This document shows, one piece after another, positions 11,533 through 24,634 of a stretch of DNA of 64,000 bases; within the stretch, counting starts at the first letter, position 1, and each line of letters begins with the position of its first letter. A program made the translations under genes and the position numbers. Source of the DNA: Vitrella brassicaformis. Lineage: Eukaryota > Sar > Vitrellaceae. The stretch spans positions 72,208 through 136,207 of the forward strand of contig CDMY01000263.1 of the NCBI GenBank assembly GCA_001179505.1, written 5' to 3'. The notes under the pieces were generated by a model, which was given only the letters and a program-made list of their open reading frames with translations, was not told the origin of the DNA and did not search any database.

Positions 11533-12206
11533 GCGCAGCGCCACTCGGTCTCTGGAGCAGTCTTTAACACACCAAACTTTGTTCTCTATATATGGTGGGT
11601 GTGTGTTTCGGTTCCATCAGGTTGCATCCATTGAGTCCGAGGCACCAGAATCGTAAAGTGGATTGGCTTTTTCCGCTTCCATGTTAGCTGCGCTGCACTG
11701 CGGTGAATGTGCCACCCAATAAATGATCGGGTAAATGGCGGGGGAACTATGGGCTGCAGTATCTTTGAAAGGCTGAGGGATTCCAGTTCACCATGTCGCT
11801 CGCACGAAGTCAAGGCAGCCAGCCTTCCATGCAGTCAGTCAGAAGCAGACCTCTACTGCCCCTCCCCCCGCGCCCCTCGCCCGTCCCGCCTTTGATAGGC
11901 CACAGACAGACCCCATCAATTCAATTAAAACGACCATCCATCCATCCATAAATTCACTCATTCAGGTACACGGACACGGACACACAGAAAGGCGGACAGA
12001 TGGACTCATTCACACGGCACAGACCCCCATGGCACAAAAGTCACACGCCTCGCCTCACACGCGCGTCGGGTCCGTCCACTCAGCCAAGCCAGATGTGCAC
12101 ATAGACACGTCGATGACGTCAGTCACGGAATTGATAGTCCTGCACGGGCCAAATGACTAGTCCGCCTCCTGCAGTGCAGTGCACCCACCCACACGTTCAC
12201 TCTCAG
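11533..12206. other. Convergent intergenic region
   Basis: Lies between the 3' ends of the PKA-R gene (plus) and the eRF3 gene (minus). It holds scattered ATCC and CACACGGACA-type repeats. I see no gene or RNA. Confidence 0.5.
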
Positions 12207-15200
12207 TCATTCCCTGCAGTGAGTGTGTGCGCTTGCTGGTGGTAGCTCCCTCACCTCGATTTCGTCGACCTTGCCGACGGCGATTGTCTTAGCTACAAGG
12301 CACCACACACAGACCGACGGACAGCAGATGAGATGTGCTGGCGGTGTGCATCGAAACCACGAGTGCTTTTCATTGATTCATTTCTTACCTCCATCCCGCA
12401 GTGTGAATCTTCCGAGCTGAGGTCGGATCGCGTAGGGCTCCAAACACATAGGAGACACAAGCTGCCCCGCCCCACACAACAAGCAATAACACGCAAACGC
12501 ATCCATCCATCTGCCTGGCCAGCTGTCTCGGTGTTGGTGCAGGTGTGTGTGTGTGTGGGGGGGGGGAGGGTAGCCACCCACCTGCATTCTGCATTTGACC
12601 ATGCAGCTGCTCTTGATGAACTGCGGGTTGGTCTTCTTCTTCTTGGTGGCGCGATCCGTCGACTCTGGTCAACATGACCCCAATCACGTGCCCGTCCATC
12701 CCGCCCACCCAGTGTGTATGTCCTTCTTTGCGGTCATTCCCTCCCCATCCCTCACCGAGCAGCTGTAGAATCTGGACCTCCTCACAGGCCGTGTGGGCAT
12801 GGAATACTGAAGATTGATCGATGCGATGTACACACAGACAATGGTTTTCCTCACTGCTGCGCTGCGGAGTTCCAGCACTCCCCGTGTGAGTGTGTACCAC
12901 AAGAGTATCCTGCGGTGATTATGGGTGGGTGCTCCGGCAGCTCCACAATATTCACCTGCAGAGGAGGGGATAAGTCGGGAAGGACCAAGCCAAGCAACCA
13001 ATGGTAAGTAAGAGGAAGCTAGCCCTGTCTGTCTGTCTGTACCTACCGTGGCTTTGAATGTGGATATGACAGGGCAGGGGTGCTTGGCGGTACACAGCAC
13101 GTAGCCCTTGCAGATCTGGTCCTCCTCAACACCTGACACCTTCAGCTGCGCACACACGCACACACACACAAGATGGCGATGGACAAGGGTGGAGAGGTGC
13201 TTCGGCTGGCTGGCCGGCTGGCTGGGTGGTGGGTGGTCCGTCCTACCGCCACGTTTTCTCCAGGTCTGGCGATGTCTACCTCGTCTTCATCGACAAACAC
13301 ACTCAAAATCTTGACTCGGTTCTTGTTGGGCATCAGCAAACACTGAACAAACAAAGATATTAGGCCCTCCCGTGATTCCTGATCAGTCGGACTGTCTGTA
13401 CTTACGTGTGCATTGGCCTTGACGACTCCTGCTTCGACCTTGCCCATGGCCATGACGCCCTGGTCCTTGTAGCCCGACAGCAGTGGGATCCTCAGGGGGT
13501 CATCCACACGACGGTCGGGCGGGACCAAACCATCAAACAACTCCCACAACGTCGGCTGTAGTGACCACCAGCCAGGCCAGCAACAGATACGCCAGTTAGT
13601 CCATGTAAGCATACCGTGGACGTGTTTATGTGTGTACGTTGGCCTAGATTGACTGACATGATTGACGTACGTACCTTGTCCCTTCCGTACCAGCTGCCTT
13701 TCGCATGGTAGCTCTTCGGGTTTGAGGCGTCACTGACGTGATGCTGCAGCATAGATAACATCGATCGATCGATGCCCACCCCACCCCACCCAAGGCAGGC
13801 CAGGCCAGGCCCCCTCCATGCCATGCCATGCATGTGTGTTGTGATGTTGTGTGCTGTCTGTCTTGTGCTGTGCCGACCTTGAGGTTGGATCCGGTGAGTC
13901 CCGATATGGGGATGAAGAAGATGTCCTTGGCGGGGTTGAAGAACTGACGCAAGTACGGAGTCAGCTTCTTCTCGATGTCAGTGTACCTGCGCAATGCGGG
14001 CGAGCCACAGCCCATCCTTATGTCTCAAGCAGGCAACCGATTTCTGTTGTGTGCCTACCTGTTCTCATCCCAATCGCACGTTGGGTCGTCCATCTTGTTG
14101 ATGGCCACAATCAACTGGGTCACACCTGCCCGTCACACACACACAGACAGACAGACAGACAGCAGAAGACGGGAGGGAGGGAAGAGTCAGACACGTCCGT
14201 CCATCCGTGTGCACATTCGTCGCTGCTCAGAGTACACTCACTCCCTCCTGCAAATGTGTGTGCGTACCTAGTGTCTTGGCCAGCATGGCGTGCTCCCGCG
14301 TCTGTCCGCCGCGCTCGAAGCCCGTCTCAAACTCGCCCCTGCGCGCTGACCCACACGCGGCAAGACAGAGAGATCGCTTCAGACACCGAGGGGGCGTGTG
14401 TATGTCTGTGTTTGTCTAGGTACAGGCGGGGCGGGCAGCGCTCACCGGAGATGATGAGCACTCCGACGTCAGCTTGTGCGGCGCCAGCAATCATATTCGG
14501 AACAAAGCTCTTGTGACCGGGAGCGTCCTGACGCCACACACACAAGCTCGTTCACACATACATACCACGTCATGTCGTGTATGTCCTTGTTCCTTCCTGT
14601 GGTGAATGAGAGTGATTCACTCGCTGACCAGTATGGTGAATCTTCGGTTGTCTGTTTCGAACTTGGCCCTGCCGACCTCCACAGTCTTCCCCTGCACACA
14701 TTCGACAATACAATGCATACCCACCTGCCCGCCTGACCATTTTCCCGCCCGTTGACTGACTGACTGACTGACGTACGGCGCACCTTGGCCCTTTCCTCCT
14801 CGTTGATGTCCATGATAAAGGCGAGGAACCAACTCTCGCGGTTCTTGTCTGCACACACCACACCACACCACACCACACATGCCCTCATTCCGTCCACCAA
14901 TGACTGACTCATTGATTGCTTGGTGGGTGGGTGATCGATCGCCTGGCCCGGTGTCCTACCTACCTTTGGCCTCCTTCTCGTACTTTTCGATGGTACGCTG
15001 GTCCACCTGGCCCGACAGATACCTACACACATACACACGGGGGAACAGAGACACACAGACAGACAGACATTTATTGATTGATGCTGATTGTTGACTATGA
15101 GTGAGTTTGATGCTGATTGTTTGCTATGAGTGAGTATGGGTGCTTGCCTTGCTTACAAGATGTTGCCGCATGTTGTGGACTTGCCAGCGTCTGATGGGCG

Positions 15201-16671
15201 TCGTGCAGCCAGGCAGCCACATCGACACGTATGAGATACATACTAGTAAAGCCGACTGGGTGTACGTTTAGGTGAGTGAGTGAATCCTCGCTTGCTTACC
15301 GACGTGTCCGATGAATACGATGTTGAGGTGAGGCCTGTCATCTGCCTGTCGGATCTTCTTGCCCTCAGCGGTCGATGCCTCGCCGCCCTCGTCCTCATCG
15401 TTTTCCTCGTCGGCCTCGTCATCCTCACCCTCCTGATCCACACCCTCATCCCTGGCGACTGGTCCATCGCCCACTGGTGCACTACCGTCGGTCGACCCAC
15501 ACACCGCCGCACCTGGTGGTTGGTGCACCCCCACCCCATCGATCCCCGCCGCAGATGACGGGTCGGCCTCAGTGGTGGCCTCGGCAGCAGACTCCTCAGC
15601 CGCACCACCCACCTTAGACCCCGACGATAGGGGAGCGGGGGGTTGCTCGACGGGGGCTGGCGGCTGTGGGGTGGCATTGGCATTGGCATCTGCCTCGTCC
15701 TCCTCCCATGACTCACTGACGTCTGCGGGGTGTGCGTGTGTGGATGGGGTATGCTGGGCAGCCGACGGGGGGACGGACGAGGGCGGAGGGGGAGGGGGGG
15801 CGCCTGGGGGGGTCGGGTAAGACCCCGATGCGACCCTCTCACCGCCAACATGACCGTTGCGGGGTCCACCATACATACCGTACCCTATTTATATATTGAC
15901 ACAAATCAACCAATGGTACGACAAGCCAAGCAACAAACAAACAGTGCACTCAACCAGCCAGCCCATAGGCAGGCAGGCAGGCAGGCCGGCCACATGCAAG
16001 ACAAGCATGGTCTGACTGACTGACTGACTGATGGACAGACAGGTGTGTGTCTGGCCTGCATGAATGACCTACCGCCAGGAGGTTGGTTGTGGACCTGCTG
16101 CTGCGACGGGAGGCCCATCTACACACAGCAGTAAGTAAGGACATACGTTCGTGTGCAGCACAGGCAGGCAGGCAGGCAGGCAGGCAGAACCAAGATTTGT
16201 GTGTGTGCGTATGATGTGTGACGGCACCGCCCGTCTGCGATTCGATTTGTATGCACCCCAGGTGCGTGCGTGCGTCCATCCGTACCTGCTGTTGCTGCTG
16301 CATCATGTTGATGTTGTAGTGGTGGTTGTGCTGTCCCCCCGGTGCGGGCGGGGGAGGGGGAGGCATCGGCCGCCCATAACCCTGCTGGCTGTAACCCTGC
16401 TGCTGACCACCAGGGGCGGCAAAACCACCTGTTTGTGTCACACAACCAGCCATGAGTCACACCGCAAATGGAATGAGCCGAGGTGCCAGAATGATCGGAC
16501 GATTGAGTGGCAGCCGCCACGGCCAACGGTGCTGCCTGCCTGCCCTGCCTGCCTCGTCTATCTGTCTGCCTGTGCGACATGCGACGAACTCAAGACTGAC
16601 GTAGCAAGTGTGCCTGCCTGCCTACCGGGTGTGAATGATGCCGCATTGGGATTGAAGTTGAAGTTGGACAT
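12207..16671 (-). CDS. SUP35: Eukaryotic peptide chain release factor GTP-binding subunit (eRF3/Sup35)
   Basis: Cytosolic translational GTPase that works with eRF1 to end translation. About 21 exons; start ATG at 16671 ([15 protein letters not shown]). The N-terminus (exons to 15304) is low complexity: [18 protein letters not shown], poly-Q, poly-P and an acidic linker. The GTPase domain has G1 GHVDAGKS (split by the intron 15303-15191), G3 DAPGHKSF, G4 NKMD and G5 ISARRGEF. Domains II/III follow, including [19 protein letters not shown] and [18 protein letters not shown]. The latter marks eRF3/HBS1/EF-1A and, with the N-terminal extension, favours eRF3. Several exons are tiny (34 bases at 15190-15157). 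The last residues after KVDEIE are uncertain: I read through to TGA at 12207, but GTGAGG there could be a donor. Shares a divergent spacer with the WNK gene. Confidence 0.96.
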
Positions 16672-17275
16672 CGTGGTTGTGATGTCCGCCCTCGCGATTC
16701 AATAGGGACAGGCAGATAGATAACCAGCCTCTCTCTCTGCAGTCTCTGAACGACACCGCACAACCACGAATCGCCAGACATATATATACTATAATTCAGT
16801 GTGGAGGTACCTCTGCGTCCCCTCGCGTCGGGGATCCACGCCGTTTTCGGCTGGCAGCTTCAAAAGCTCGCCTTCCAAGCTTAGCTCGCAGTCTGTTTCC
16901 TTCCCTTCCTTGGGATAGTTTTTCGTTGGCAGAGGGCTTGTCTGGTCGAGAGCACGCAGTTGATCAGATCAACGCGCATCGTGTCGTTACTGTTGGTGGA
17001 ATGCACATCCCGCAATTGATATGGTGTTGATCTTGGAGCCCTGAACGGCTTCCAACAGGTCAGAATCTCTCACAACTCGACACACGTGACACGCATCACC
17101 AGCCAGAGGCGTGCTTGGATGCGGGCGGGCAGTCGGTTGGGCTGCTGGTCCGTGCCATGGCTCGTGTGAAGTGTGTGTTGTGTTGTTGGTTTTTCATTCA
17201 GGTCAGTCAGGTGTTTGTTGTTTTGCTTGCTTCCATTGTAGCTAGCGTCAGCCAGTCAGTCATCGGTCGGCAGGT
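16672..17275. promoter_or_regulatory. Divergent promoter region eRF3 / WNK kinase
   Basis: 604 bases between two outward-facing start codons. It is largely free of the microsatellites that fill the introns, and no reading frame is supported. Expected to hold both promoters; no TATA-like or named element stands out. Confidence 0.5.
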
Positions 17276-20200
17276 ATGAGTGGCCCGGGTGGCCCTTCCC
17301 CCGCGTCGGTGGGCGGGTCGGCAGGCAGCCAGCCGTCCCCGCCAGCTGTAGGTGCCGCTGCTGCCAGTCAAGTCAGCCAAGTCTCTCCCCCACAGGCGGA
17401 AAAGCGCTTGGATAATGAGGAGGGAGAGAGCATCGCAGACACACACGACGACGAACCCGATGGTACGCACGCACGCACGGATCTACTGAGGGAGGCAGGC
17501 AGGCAGCGAGGGAGGGAGGGAAGGTCAGCCGGCCTGTCTGCCTGTCTGATATCACTGCTACACACACTCATACACCAAGCAATCACAGGATAATACCTCT
17601 CTCTGCACGTCTGTCTGTCTGTCTGTCTGTGTATGTGTGTCGGCACAGAGGCGGACAAGGTTATCGAGAAATCGCCCCGCGGCCGGTACGCCCCCCACCC
17701 ACTCGCTCCCTCACACGCTGTCAATTCAATTCAACCCGTTAGCACGCGGCTGGCTGTTTTTCGTGCTCCCGTGTGTTCTTTTCAGGTTCTTGCGGGTAGG
17801 TCGTTCAGTCAGTCCATCAGACAGACATGTGAATTAGTCAGTCGGTAACGTAAGGCGTATCCATCGACACAGACAGACAGAGAGACAGAGAGAGAGATTC
17901 CCGGACACGTCACGTCACGTCTGTGTGTGAGTTGGATGATGTGGTCGCATCCCTCCCTCCCCCATGTGTGCTGTGCTGTGCGTGTCGTCTTGATGGGTTT
18001 GGTCACTCAGTTCAACAAGCGTTTGGGTTCCGGTGCGTACAAGATGGTGTATTTGGGTTTCGACAGCGAGACTGGTCGAGAGGTGGCGTGGAACGTGATA
18101 TCGACGGTTCACCTGGACGCCCAGGCTCGCCGCCGCATCTGTGAGGAGATCAACATCGCCAAGGCACTCAAGCACAAGAAAATCATCAGCTTCGTCAACG
18201 CCTGGCAAAACCGCAACCAAAAAGAGGTCGTCTTTATCACTGAACGAGTCACCGGCGGCAGCCTCAGACAGTAAGGGAAGCGACCACCCCATCCATTCAT
18301 CCAACACACACTCACGCAGACAGACAGACAGACAGACAGAGGGAGGGAGGAGAGTCAAGGCAGCGAGCCAAGTGAGTGAGTGGGTGGCTGACTTGCGTGC
18401 TGTGTGGCTGACTGTCTCGTGTCAGGTACATTAACCGTGTGGATTGCAACTTGAAGGTGAAGGTTGTCAAGGACTGGAGCCACCAGATCCTCGAGGGCCT
18501 GGCCTACCTACATGCCATGGCACCCAGCCCTATAATCCATCGCGATCTGAAGGTACACACACATTCCAACACGTCGATTCGATACACAGTAAGTAGACAG
18601 ACAGACGTGAGGTCGAGTCGACCTCACCCATCCCATCCATGTGTCGTGTCCATCCCATCCACCCACCCACCAAACCAATGATTGCAATGTCTGTCTGGCT
18701 GGGTGCCGCTGGTTGGGTAGTGCGACAACATTTTCATCAACGGCAACGTAGGTGAGATTCTGATCGGTGACCTGGGCCTCTCGACCTACCAGCGCTCCAC
18801 CGCCGCAAGCATCGTCGGCACACCAGGTGGGTCAGTCAGTGGGTCAGAGGGCCGGGTTTAGTTACTCATACATACATACACGCATACATTCGCGTCGCGT
18901 CGCTTCGTGTCTGTCTGACCCCGTCCCGTCCGTCCGTCCGTATTTGTCTGTCTGTCTGTCTGTCTATTCACCGTCAGAGTTCATGGCTCCTGAGCTGTAT
19001 GATGAGCAGTACGGGACATCAGTCGACATCTACGCCTTCGGTACGATAGGCCGGCCGCTCACCCGTTTTCACGCACACGCATTCGATGGTGACGTGACAT
19101 GGTTGGGTGTGCCGGCAGGCATGTGTGTTTTGGAGATGGTGACGAGGCGCTTCCCGTATGAAGAGTGCAAGACAACTGGACAGATTTATCGCAAAGTCAT
19201 CTCAGTAAGTACTAACGCCCTGTGCTCCCAACTCACACCACACGGACGGCCTGGGTGTGTATCCCACATGATTGTGTATGTATGTGTGTGTGTGTGTATG
19301 TTGTCTTGTGTGTTTGCGTGGTGTGTAGGGTCAGAAGCCATCCATTCTTTACCGCGTCAAGTGGGACGACCTGCGGGAATTCATCGCATCCTGCATCGGT
19401 CAGTGAGTGAGTGAGAGGGAAATTAACTGACTGACTGGCTGGCTGGCTGGCTGGTTGCCATCCATCCATCCATATATCTATTCATTACGTGTGTTGGTGT
19501 GTGGGCGTCTATCAGCTATCCCGGCCTCCATGAGACCTACAGCGCAACAGCTGCTGCAGAGCGAGTAGGGTCACATTTATCCACATACCTACAGTCCCAC
19601 AGAAGAGAGAAAGGAAGACACACCACAGACAAAGCCAGCCAGCTAGACATACACACGTTGCGTGGTCATGACGTATTATATATATCTTTGCTGACACACG
19701 ACATGACTGACATCTATGCGCCCGTGTGTGTGGGTGTGCAGCTTTCTGACACAGAATTTGGATGACGATCGGGAGTGCGATCTCCTCGACGAAAGCGTAG
19801 GACACACCACCCACCCTACAGTCGTGCCGTCGGACCGCATCGCATCCACCCCGTATGTTGTGTGTTGGTTGGTGGTGCAGCAAGTTGAGATCCCTGCCCC
19901 CATCCATGCCGGACGAGCCGCCGCTCAGATGGTACGCATACCCACGTGATTGATGTACCCACCCGGGGGGGTACCTACCTTACTTACACCACACCTTTCC
20001 TCGCTGTTCGCACAGTACAGTCAGTCCTTCGTAGCCTAAGTACACTCATTCATTGTTTTCTCTCTGTCCGTCTATTGTATGCTATGCTATGCGTGTGTGT
20101 GAGCAGGCGCTTCCTCCGTTGGGTGAGGAAAGCGAGGTGGATGTGAGCAGCCTGCCGCAGCCCCAGCACGGCATCATGGGACCCATTCCCGACATCCCAC

Positions 20201-23200
20201 TCATCAACACTCACACCCACGACACCATACAGGTACCGCACCGTACCGCACCGTACGGAAGTGCCTGTCCTGTCCTGTCTGTGGACGTGACGTCCCTACG
20301 CATACCATACACGAATGAATGACCTGACTGTGTGTGTACTGTACTGTACGGGTGGGTGTCTATCCATCAGACGGCCGAGACGCTGCTGGACCAGGTGCCA
20401 GCAGTGTATCCTCCCAGCGGCGTGGCTTTATCTGTACTCCCCGAGGATGGCTATGTCAGCGGGGCCACCCCAGAGCCCGCATCGCAGCAGGTGGTGGGTG
20501 TTGCGGTGGTCGAGGGCCCCCACCATGGTGCCGCTGGCAGAGATGAGGGTGGTGGTCGAGACGTCCCCGCCGACCCCAATGCTGCCCTCGCTGCCAGCTC
20601 CATGGACCTCGTTTTCACCGCTGTCGCTGCCATACAGGCCTCACCTATCGGACAGGTAAGTAAGGATGTATGTATGTACCTTGGCAAATATACCTACACA
20701 GCAATATATATGCACACACCACACTACTAACGCCTAGCTATACGTCTTGTAGCTAGCCATACTCTTTCACACGCGCGTGCACGCACACCATGTCATGATC
20801 GTGTGTGTTCCATCTGTCTGTCTGTCTATGTCTGTGTGCAGGAGGCGTTGCCTCGCGGCTTGGAGCGTGAGGATCAGACCGGTGGAGGGGTTGGGCTGCG
20901 TGGTCCGACCCCCGAGCAGCTGGTGCCAGCCGCCACTTACTCGCCATCCCTGACGGAGATCAGGGCCCCCACCGGCGGCTTGTCCATCACGGCACCCCCC
21001 AAGAGCGTCAAGTCTGATTCCCGCGATGCGTCGCCGCTAATGGGTCTTCATCCTTATAGCGAGACCACTGGGGACGGCAGCCGATCGGAGCCCGGCGCCG
21101 TCCCACCGACCACCGAGTCGCTACTGGACTCGGTCGGCCCCGGCGCTTTCACCAGTCCCCACCCCCCGCCCTCAGCATCCTTCACCTCGCCTCTCGTACA
21201 AGATGCCTACTCAGAGGCGGCAAGCCGGCCGCGCGGCACCAGCCAAGGCTCCTCCAAGTCAGCACCCGATCGGCCAGTCGCCGCACGCGCACCATCACGA
21301 GGGCCGCAAGAAGACAGCCGACTAGTGGACCTCATCGGGGGCGACCAACACCCGACAGGACCGCGGGGCGGGGGGGCTGATGCATTTTCGCAGGAGGGGT
21401 CGACCGGTCACCGAACTCTTGCATCAAGTCCAACGTTAGCAAACTCACACACAACCCTGCAGACAAAACACGGGGGGNNNNNNNNNNNNNNNNNNNNNNN
21501 NNNNNNNNNNNNNNNNNNNNNNNNNNNNNNNNNNNNNNNNNNNNNNNNNNNNNNNNNNNNNNNNNNNNNNNNNNNNNNNNNNNNNNNNNNNNNNNNNNNN
21601 NNNNNNNNNNNNNNNNNNNNNNNNNNNNNNNNNNNNNNNNNNNNNNNNNNNNNNNNNNNNNNNNNNNNNNNNNNNNNNNNNNNNNNNNNNNNNNNNNNNN
21701 NNNNNNNNNNNNNNNNNNNNNNNNNNNNNNNNNNNNNNNNNNNNNNNNNNNNNNNNNNNNNNNNNNNNNNNNNNNNNCGGGGGGACACGGACATCGGAGT
21801 GAGGGACAGAACAGACAGGCGAAGGAAGAGTGCAGCCCAGCCAGCGACTGCGTGTACTTACTTCCTGTGTGTATGTGTGTGTGCAAATGCATGCCTGCAG
21901 TCCGGGTCTTCCTGTTGAGGACCTGCTGATGGGCAAGGAGCGCCCTCCAGTGGCGGACAAGGTGCCTGCGCCATCATCTCAGCCGGTCCTGACGGCCTCG
22001 CCCCCACTCCCTACCGTCACGGTGGTCAGATCTCACACGCGAGAGAGCGTCGCACCCGTCTCGTCACAAGGGGCAGACAGTACCACCGCAGGACAGCCGG
22101 GACAGCCTGGCATCGACGCCACTGCCGTCCCCAAATCCACCCCTGCGGCCGTCATCCACCAGCAGTCTCTGCCAGCACGACCGGACCACACGGCAGCCGA
22201 CATACACAGCGTCGCCGTCAGGCCCCCTGCCCAGCCGCCGCCCGCTGCCTCCCCACCGCAGCACCACCCTCTTCCTCACCCCCACCCCCCGCCCGGGCGC
22301 AGCCAGCAACAAGCCAGCCAACCACAACCACACCCACACCCACACCACCAACCAGCCGATGTCGGCGGCCACGTGTCCTTCGACGCCAAGTCCCTCAGTC
22401 GGCCGCCATCGACGGCCAGCACACCTAACACGCCCTCCACACGCGAGGGGGACCTGGGAGGCCCCGCAGTTGCGCCGCACGGGAGTGGCGCCGGGGTGCG
22501 GGATGGAGGCCGCCACGGCACGACCAGCGGTGCACCGCCAATGGAGTCACCTTCCAGGGACATGCCTGGAGGTGGACCCGTGGGTGGAGCGGCCCTCGAG
22601 TCGCTCACCCCAAACATCGTGGTGGAGTCAGCCAGTCATGGCAGCAGCGGGACATCCCTGCACCAGTCCACTTCCACTCGACGAATAAGTGTCGCAGTGG
22701 AGGAGGGCGACGTGGGAGAAGAGAACATTTTGAAAGTACTGACCAACACAGACGCACTCAGACAGATAGACAGACAGGGGGCACCGCAGCTCTTTATGTA
22801 TATCTCTGTCTTGTTTGTTCAGGACGTGACCATCCACTTCCGTTTGACCAGTGGCAAATTCAGGCGAGTACAGTTTGATTACAATCTCGGTGAGTGAGAC
22901 ATGCATGCTATGCCACCACTCATACATACTCTACGCACGTCGATGTGCAAGTATGGAGAGCCCTCAGACATGTGCGGTGGGTGGTGTTGCTGGTTGGTTG
23001 CAGACTCCGACACCCCGGTCCAGGTGGCCGCGGAGCTCTTCAGGTGTGTCACAACGCAGGCAGCTTCGGATGTCTTCGATTATGTGAGTTTCTTGGTCCA
23101 ACCTGCGTTGTGTGTGTGATATCGATGCATGGGTGCATGCCTTCAGCCAATTGCACGGGTGCGGGCTTCCTCCCCTGCTGGCTCCAGGGCACTTCGTGGT

Positions 23201-24314
23201 GGCTATTCAAGAGGAAGTCAGCTTCCGGAAGAGGGAGATGCGAGGCGGCAACAACCCACCACCACGCATCCGTACCGACCGCAGGGAACAACAACCCACC
23301 ACCGACGCAGCCTCAGTCACAAGCCCTCTCCCCCCACTCACACCCGGGCTAGGTCTCCGCGCCCAGCACGACCACCAGCAGCAGCAGCAGGAACCCACCT
23401 ACGCGCACCTTGAGACCAGCAGGAACTTTGTCTTCACTTCCGAGAGACCACGATCCGACACAGTTGTGCACCAGCCGCCATCGCGGCCATCACAGCCATC
23501 GCCGCCCTCACAGCCATCGCCGCCGACGGAGGTGGAGAGGGCAGTGGAGCCTGATAGCAGTGCACAGCCCCAGAAAGAGCAAAGCGGCGACTGGACGGTG
23601 TCGCAGCCGCAGGTGGACACCGACACGCTTGTCGCCGGCAGTGAGGAGGAGACACAGCTGGGCGTCGTGTTCCCAACGGTCGATAGGCCGCACACCGATC
23701 AGCACATGGCCGTGCCTCACAGCGCATCGATGGGGGACTCTGCTGCTGCGGCTGAGCCCCTCGCTGGTGCTGGCGCCGTCGCTGAGCCCCAGAGGAAGCC
23801 CGTGGTGGTGCAGTCGGCCACGATCGGGGATGGCAGCAGGATGACCATGGGAGGGGGTAATGACTCATCGGTGGGGGGCGGGACCACAGGAGGAAGCCTG
23901 GCAGGCTCAAACTCGCTGCCCTCGATGGCACCAACGGAGACTCCTGGCAAGGCGGCAGGTGTGATGGATGCGTCGACACCGGCCAAGCCAAGACCAGATG
24001 TGCCCTTGCCACCGCCCGGCAGCGGCACCCCTGTGCCTTCGTCTGTCAAGAAGGAGCAGAAGGAGCAGCAGCGACTGGAGGCTCGGAAGGAAGCCGACAA
24101 GAAGCGAGAGGAGCAGCGACGGATTCAGCGGGAAGAGGCCAAGAAGGCAGAGGAGGAAATGGCACTAAGGCTGACCAACCTCGACGAAAAGAAGGAGAAA
24201 GAGAGCGATGCACAGGCACAGCCCCGTCAACAACAAGCGACTGTGAGCGCTAAGACAGCAGCTCCTGCCCCTGCTACGAAGACAGCACCAACCCCTGCGA
24301 GCCCCGCCGTGTGA
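17276..24314 (+). CDS. WNK-type serine/threonine protein kinase
   Basis: WNK kinases phosphorylate STE20-type kinases controlling ion and osmotic balance. Hallmarks: the glycine loop carries the relocated catalytic lysine ([14 protein letters not shown]), the usual VAIK lysine is replaced (VAWNVI), HRDLKCDN forms the catalytic loop, and DLGLS replaces DFG as in other WNKs. Exons include 17276-17462, 17649-17685, a 10-base micro-exon 17786-17795 (RFLR), 18011-18270, 18426-18552, 18721-18826, 18978-19040, 19119-19204, 19329-19398 and 19516-19564. A long Pro/Ser/His-rich tail follows. Within it an OSR1_C/PF2-like autoinhibitory domain is split over 22823-22889, 23004-23043 and 23147 onward ([20 protein letters not shown]). 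The C-terminus is a Lys/Glu-rich helix (about 24040-24220). A 300-N gap interrupts the tail, so length is unknown. Stop at 24312-24314. Confidence 0.93.
17786..17795 (+). other. 10-base micro-exon of the WNK gene
   Basis: GTTCTTGCGG lies between TTTTCAG and GTAGGT. It restores frame between exons ending at 17685 (phase 2) and starting at 18011 (phase 0), and produces [16 protein letters not shown], the conserved WNK entry to the kinase domain. Confidence 0.85.
21478..21777. other. Assembly gap of 300 N flanked by G-runs
   Basis: The left flank ends CACGGGGGG and the right flank starts CGGGGGGACACGG. The gap falls in the WNK tail and its true size is unknown. The G-runs on both sides suggest sequencing drop-out in G-rich repeats. 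Confidence 0.95.
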
Positions 24315-24634
24315 GCGGGGGAAGACAAGCTGGGTAGGGGTTCTTTTTTCTTGTCTTCTTGTTGACTGCTTGTTTATGGGAAGGTAATGGATCTGATGTT
24401 TTGTGTGTGAGTGTGTGCGTGCGTTGTGTGTGTGCGTGTGTGTGTGTGTGTGTGCATGACATCGTGGATTGATTGAACAAGGCCTTGACGAAGTCCGATC
24501 ATCGAGTAGCGAATCTGTGCCTGTCTGTGTCGTTGCTCCATTCCGTGCCATTCATACAATGCAGCGTTGTCTCAGCACCAAGTCACGTAACTCTCGCATC
24601 TCCTGGTTTTCGTCTGGTCCCTCCCCACCCCTCC
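24315..24634. other. Convergent intergenic region with TG repeat
   Basis: Lies between the stop codons of the WNK gene and the small minus-strand gene. It contains a TG-rich tract (about 24400-24455). No gene is seen. Confidence 0.5.

Noticed and set aside
14756-14776. GACT/TGAC short tandem repeats as a CRISPR-like array
   Set aside because: Units are 4 bases with no spacers; they are eukaryotic microsatellites.
22064-22516. Long minus-strand open frame inside the WNK tail
   Set aside because: It is a shadow of the GC-rich plus-strand coding sequence with no splice or family support.
23044-23146. Exon continuing to 23085 ([13 protein letters not shown]) in the WNK PF2-like domain
   Set aside because: That ending is phase 0 and leads into a frame that stops. 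Splicing at 23043 in phase 2 joins the long terminal frame, so the stretch is treated as intron.
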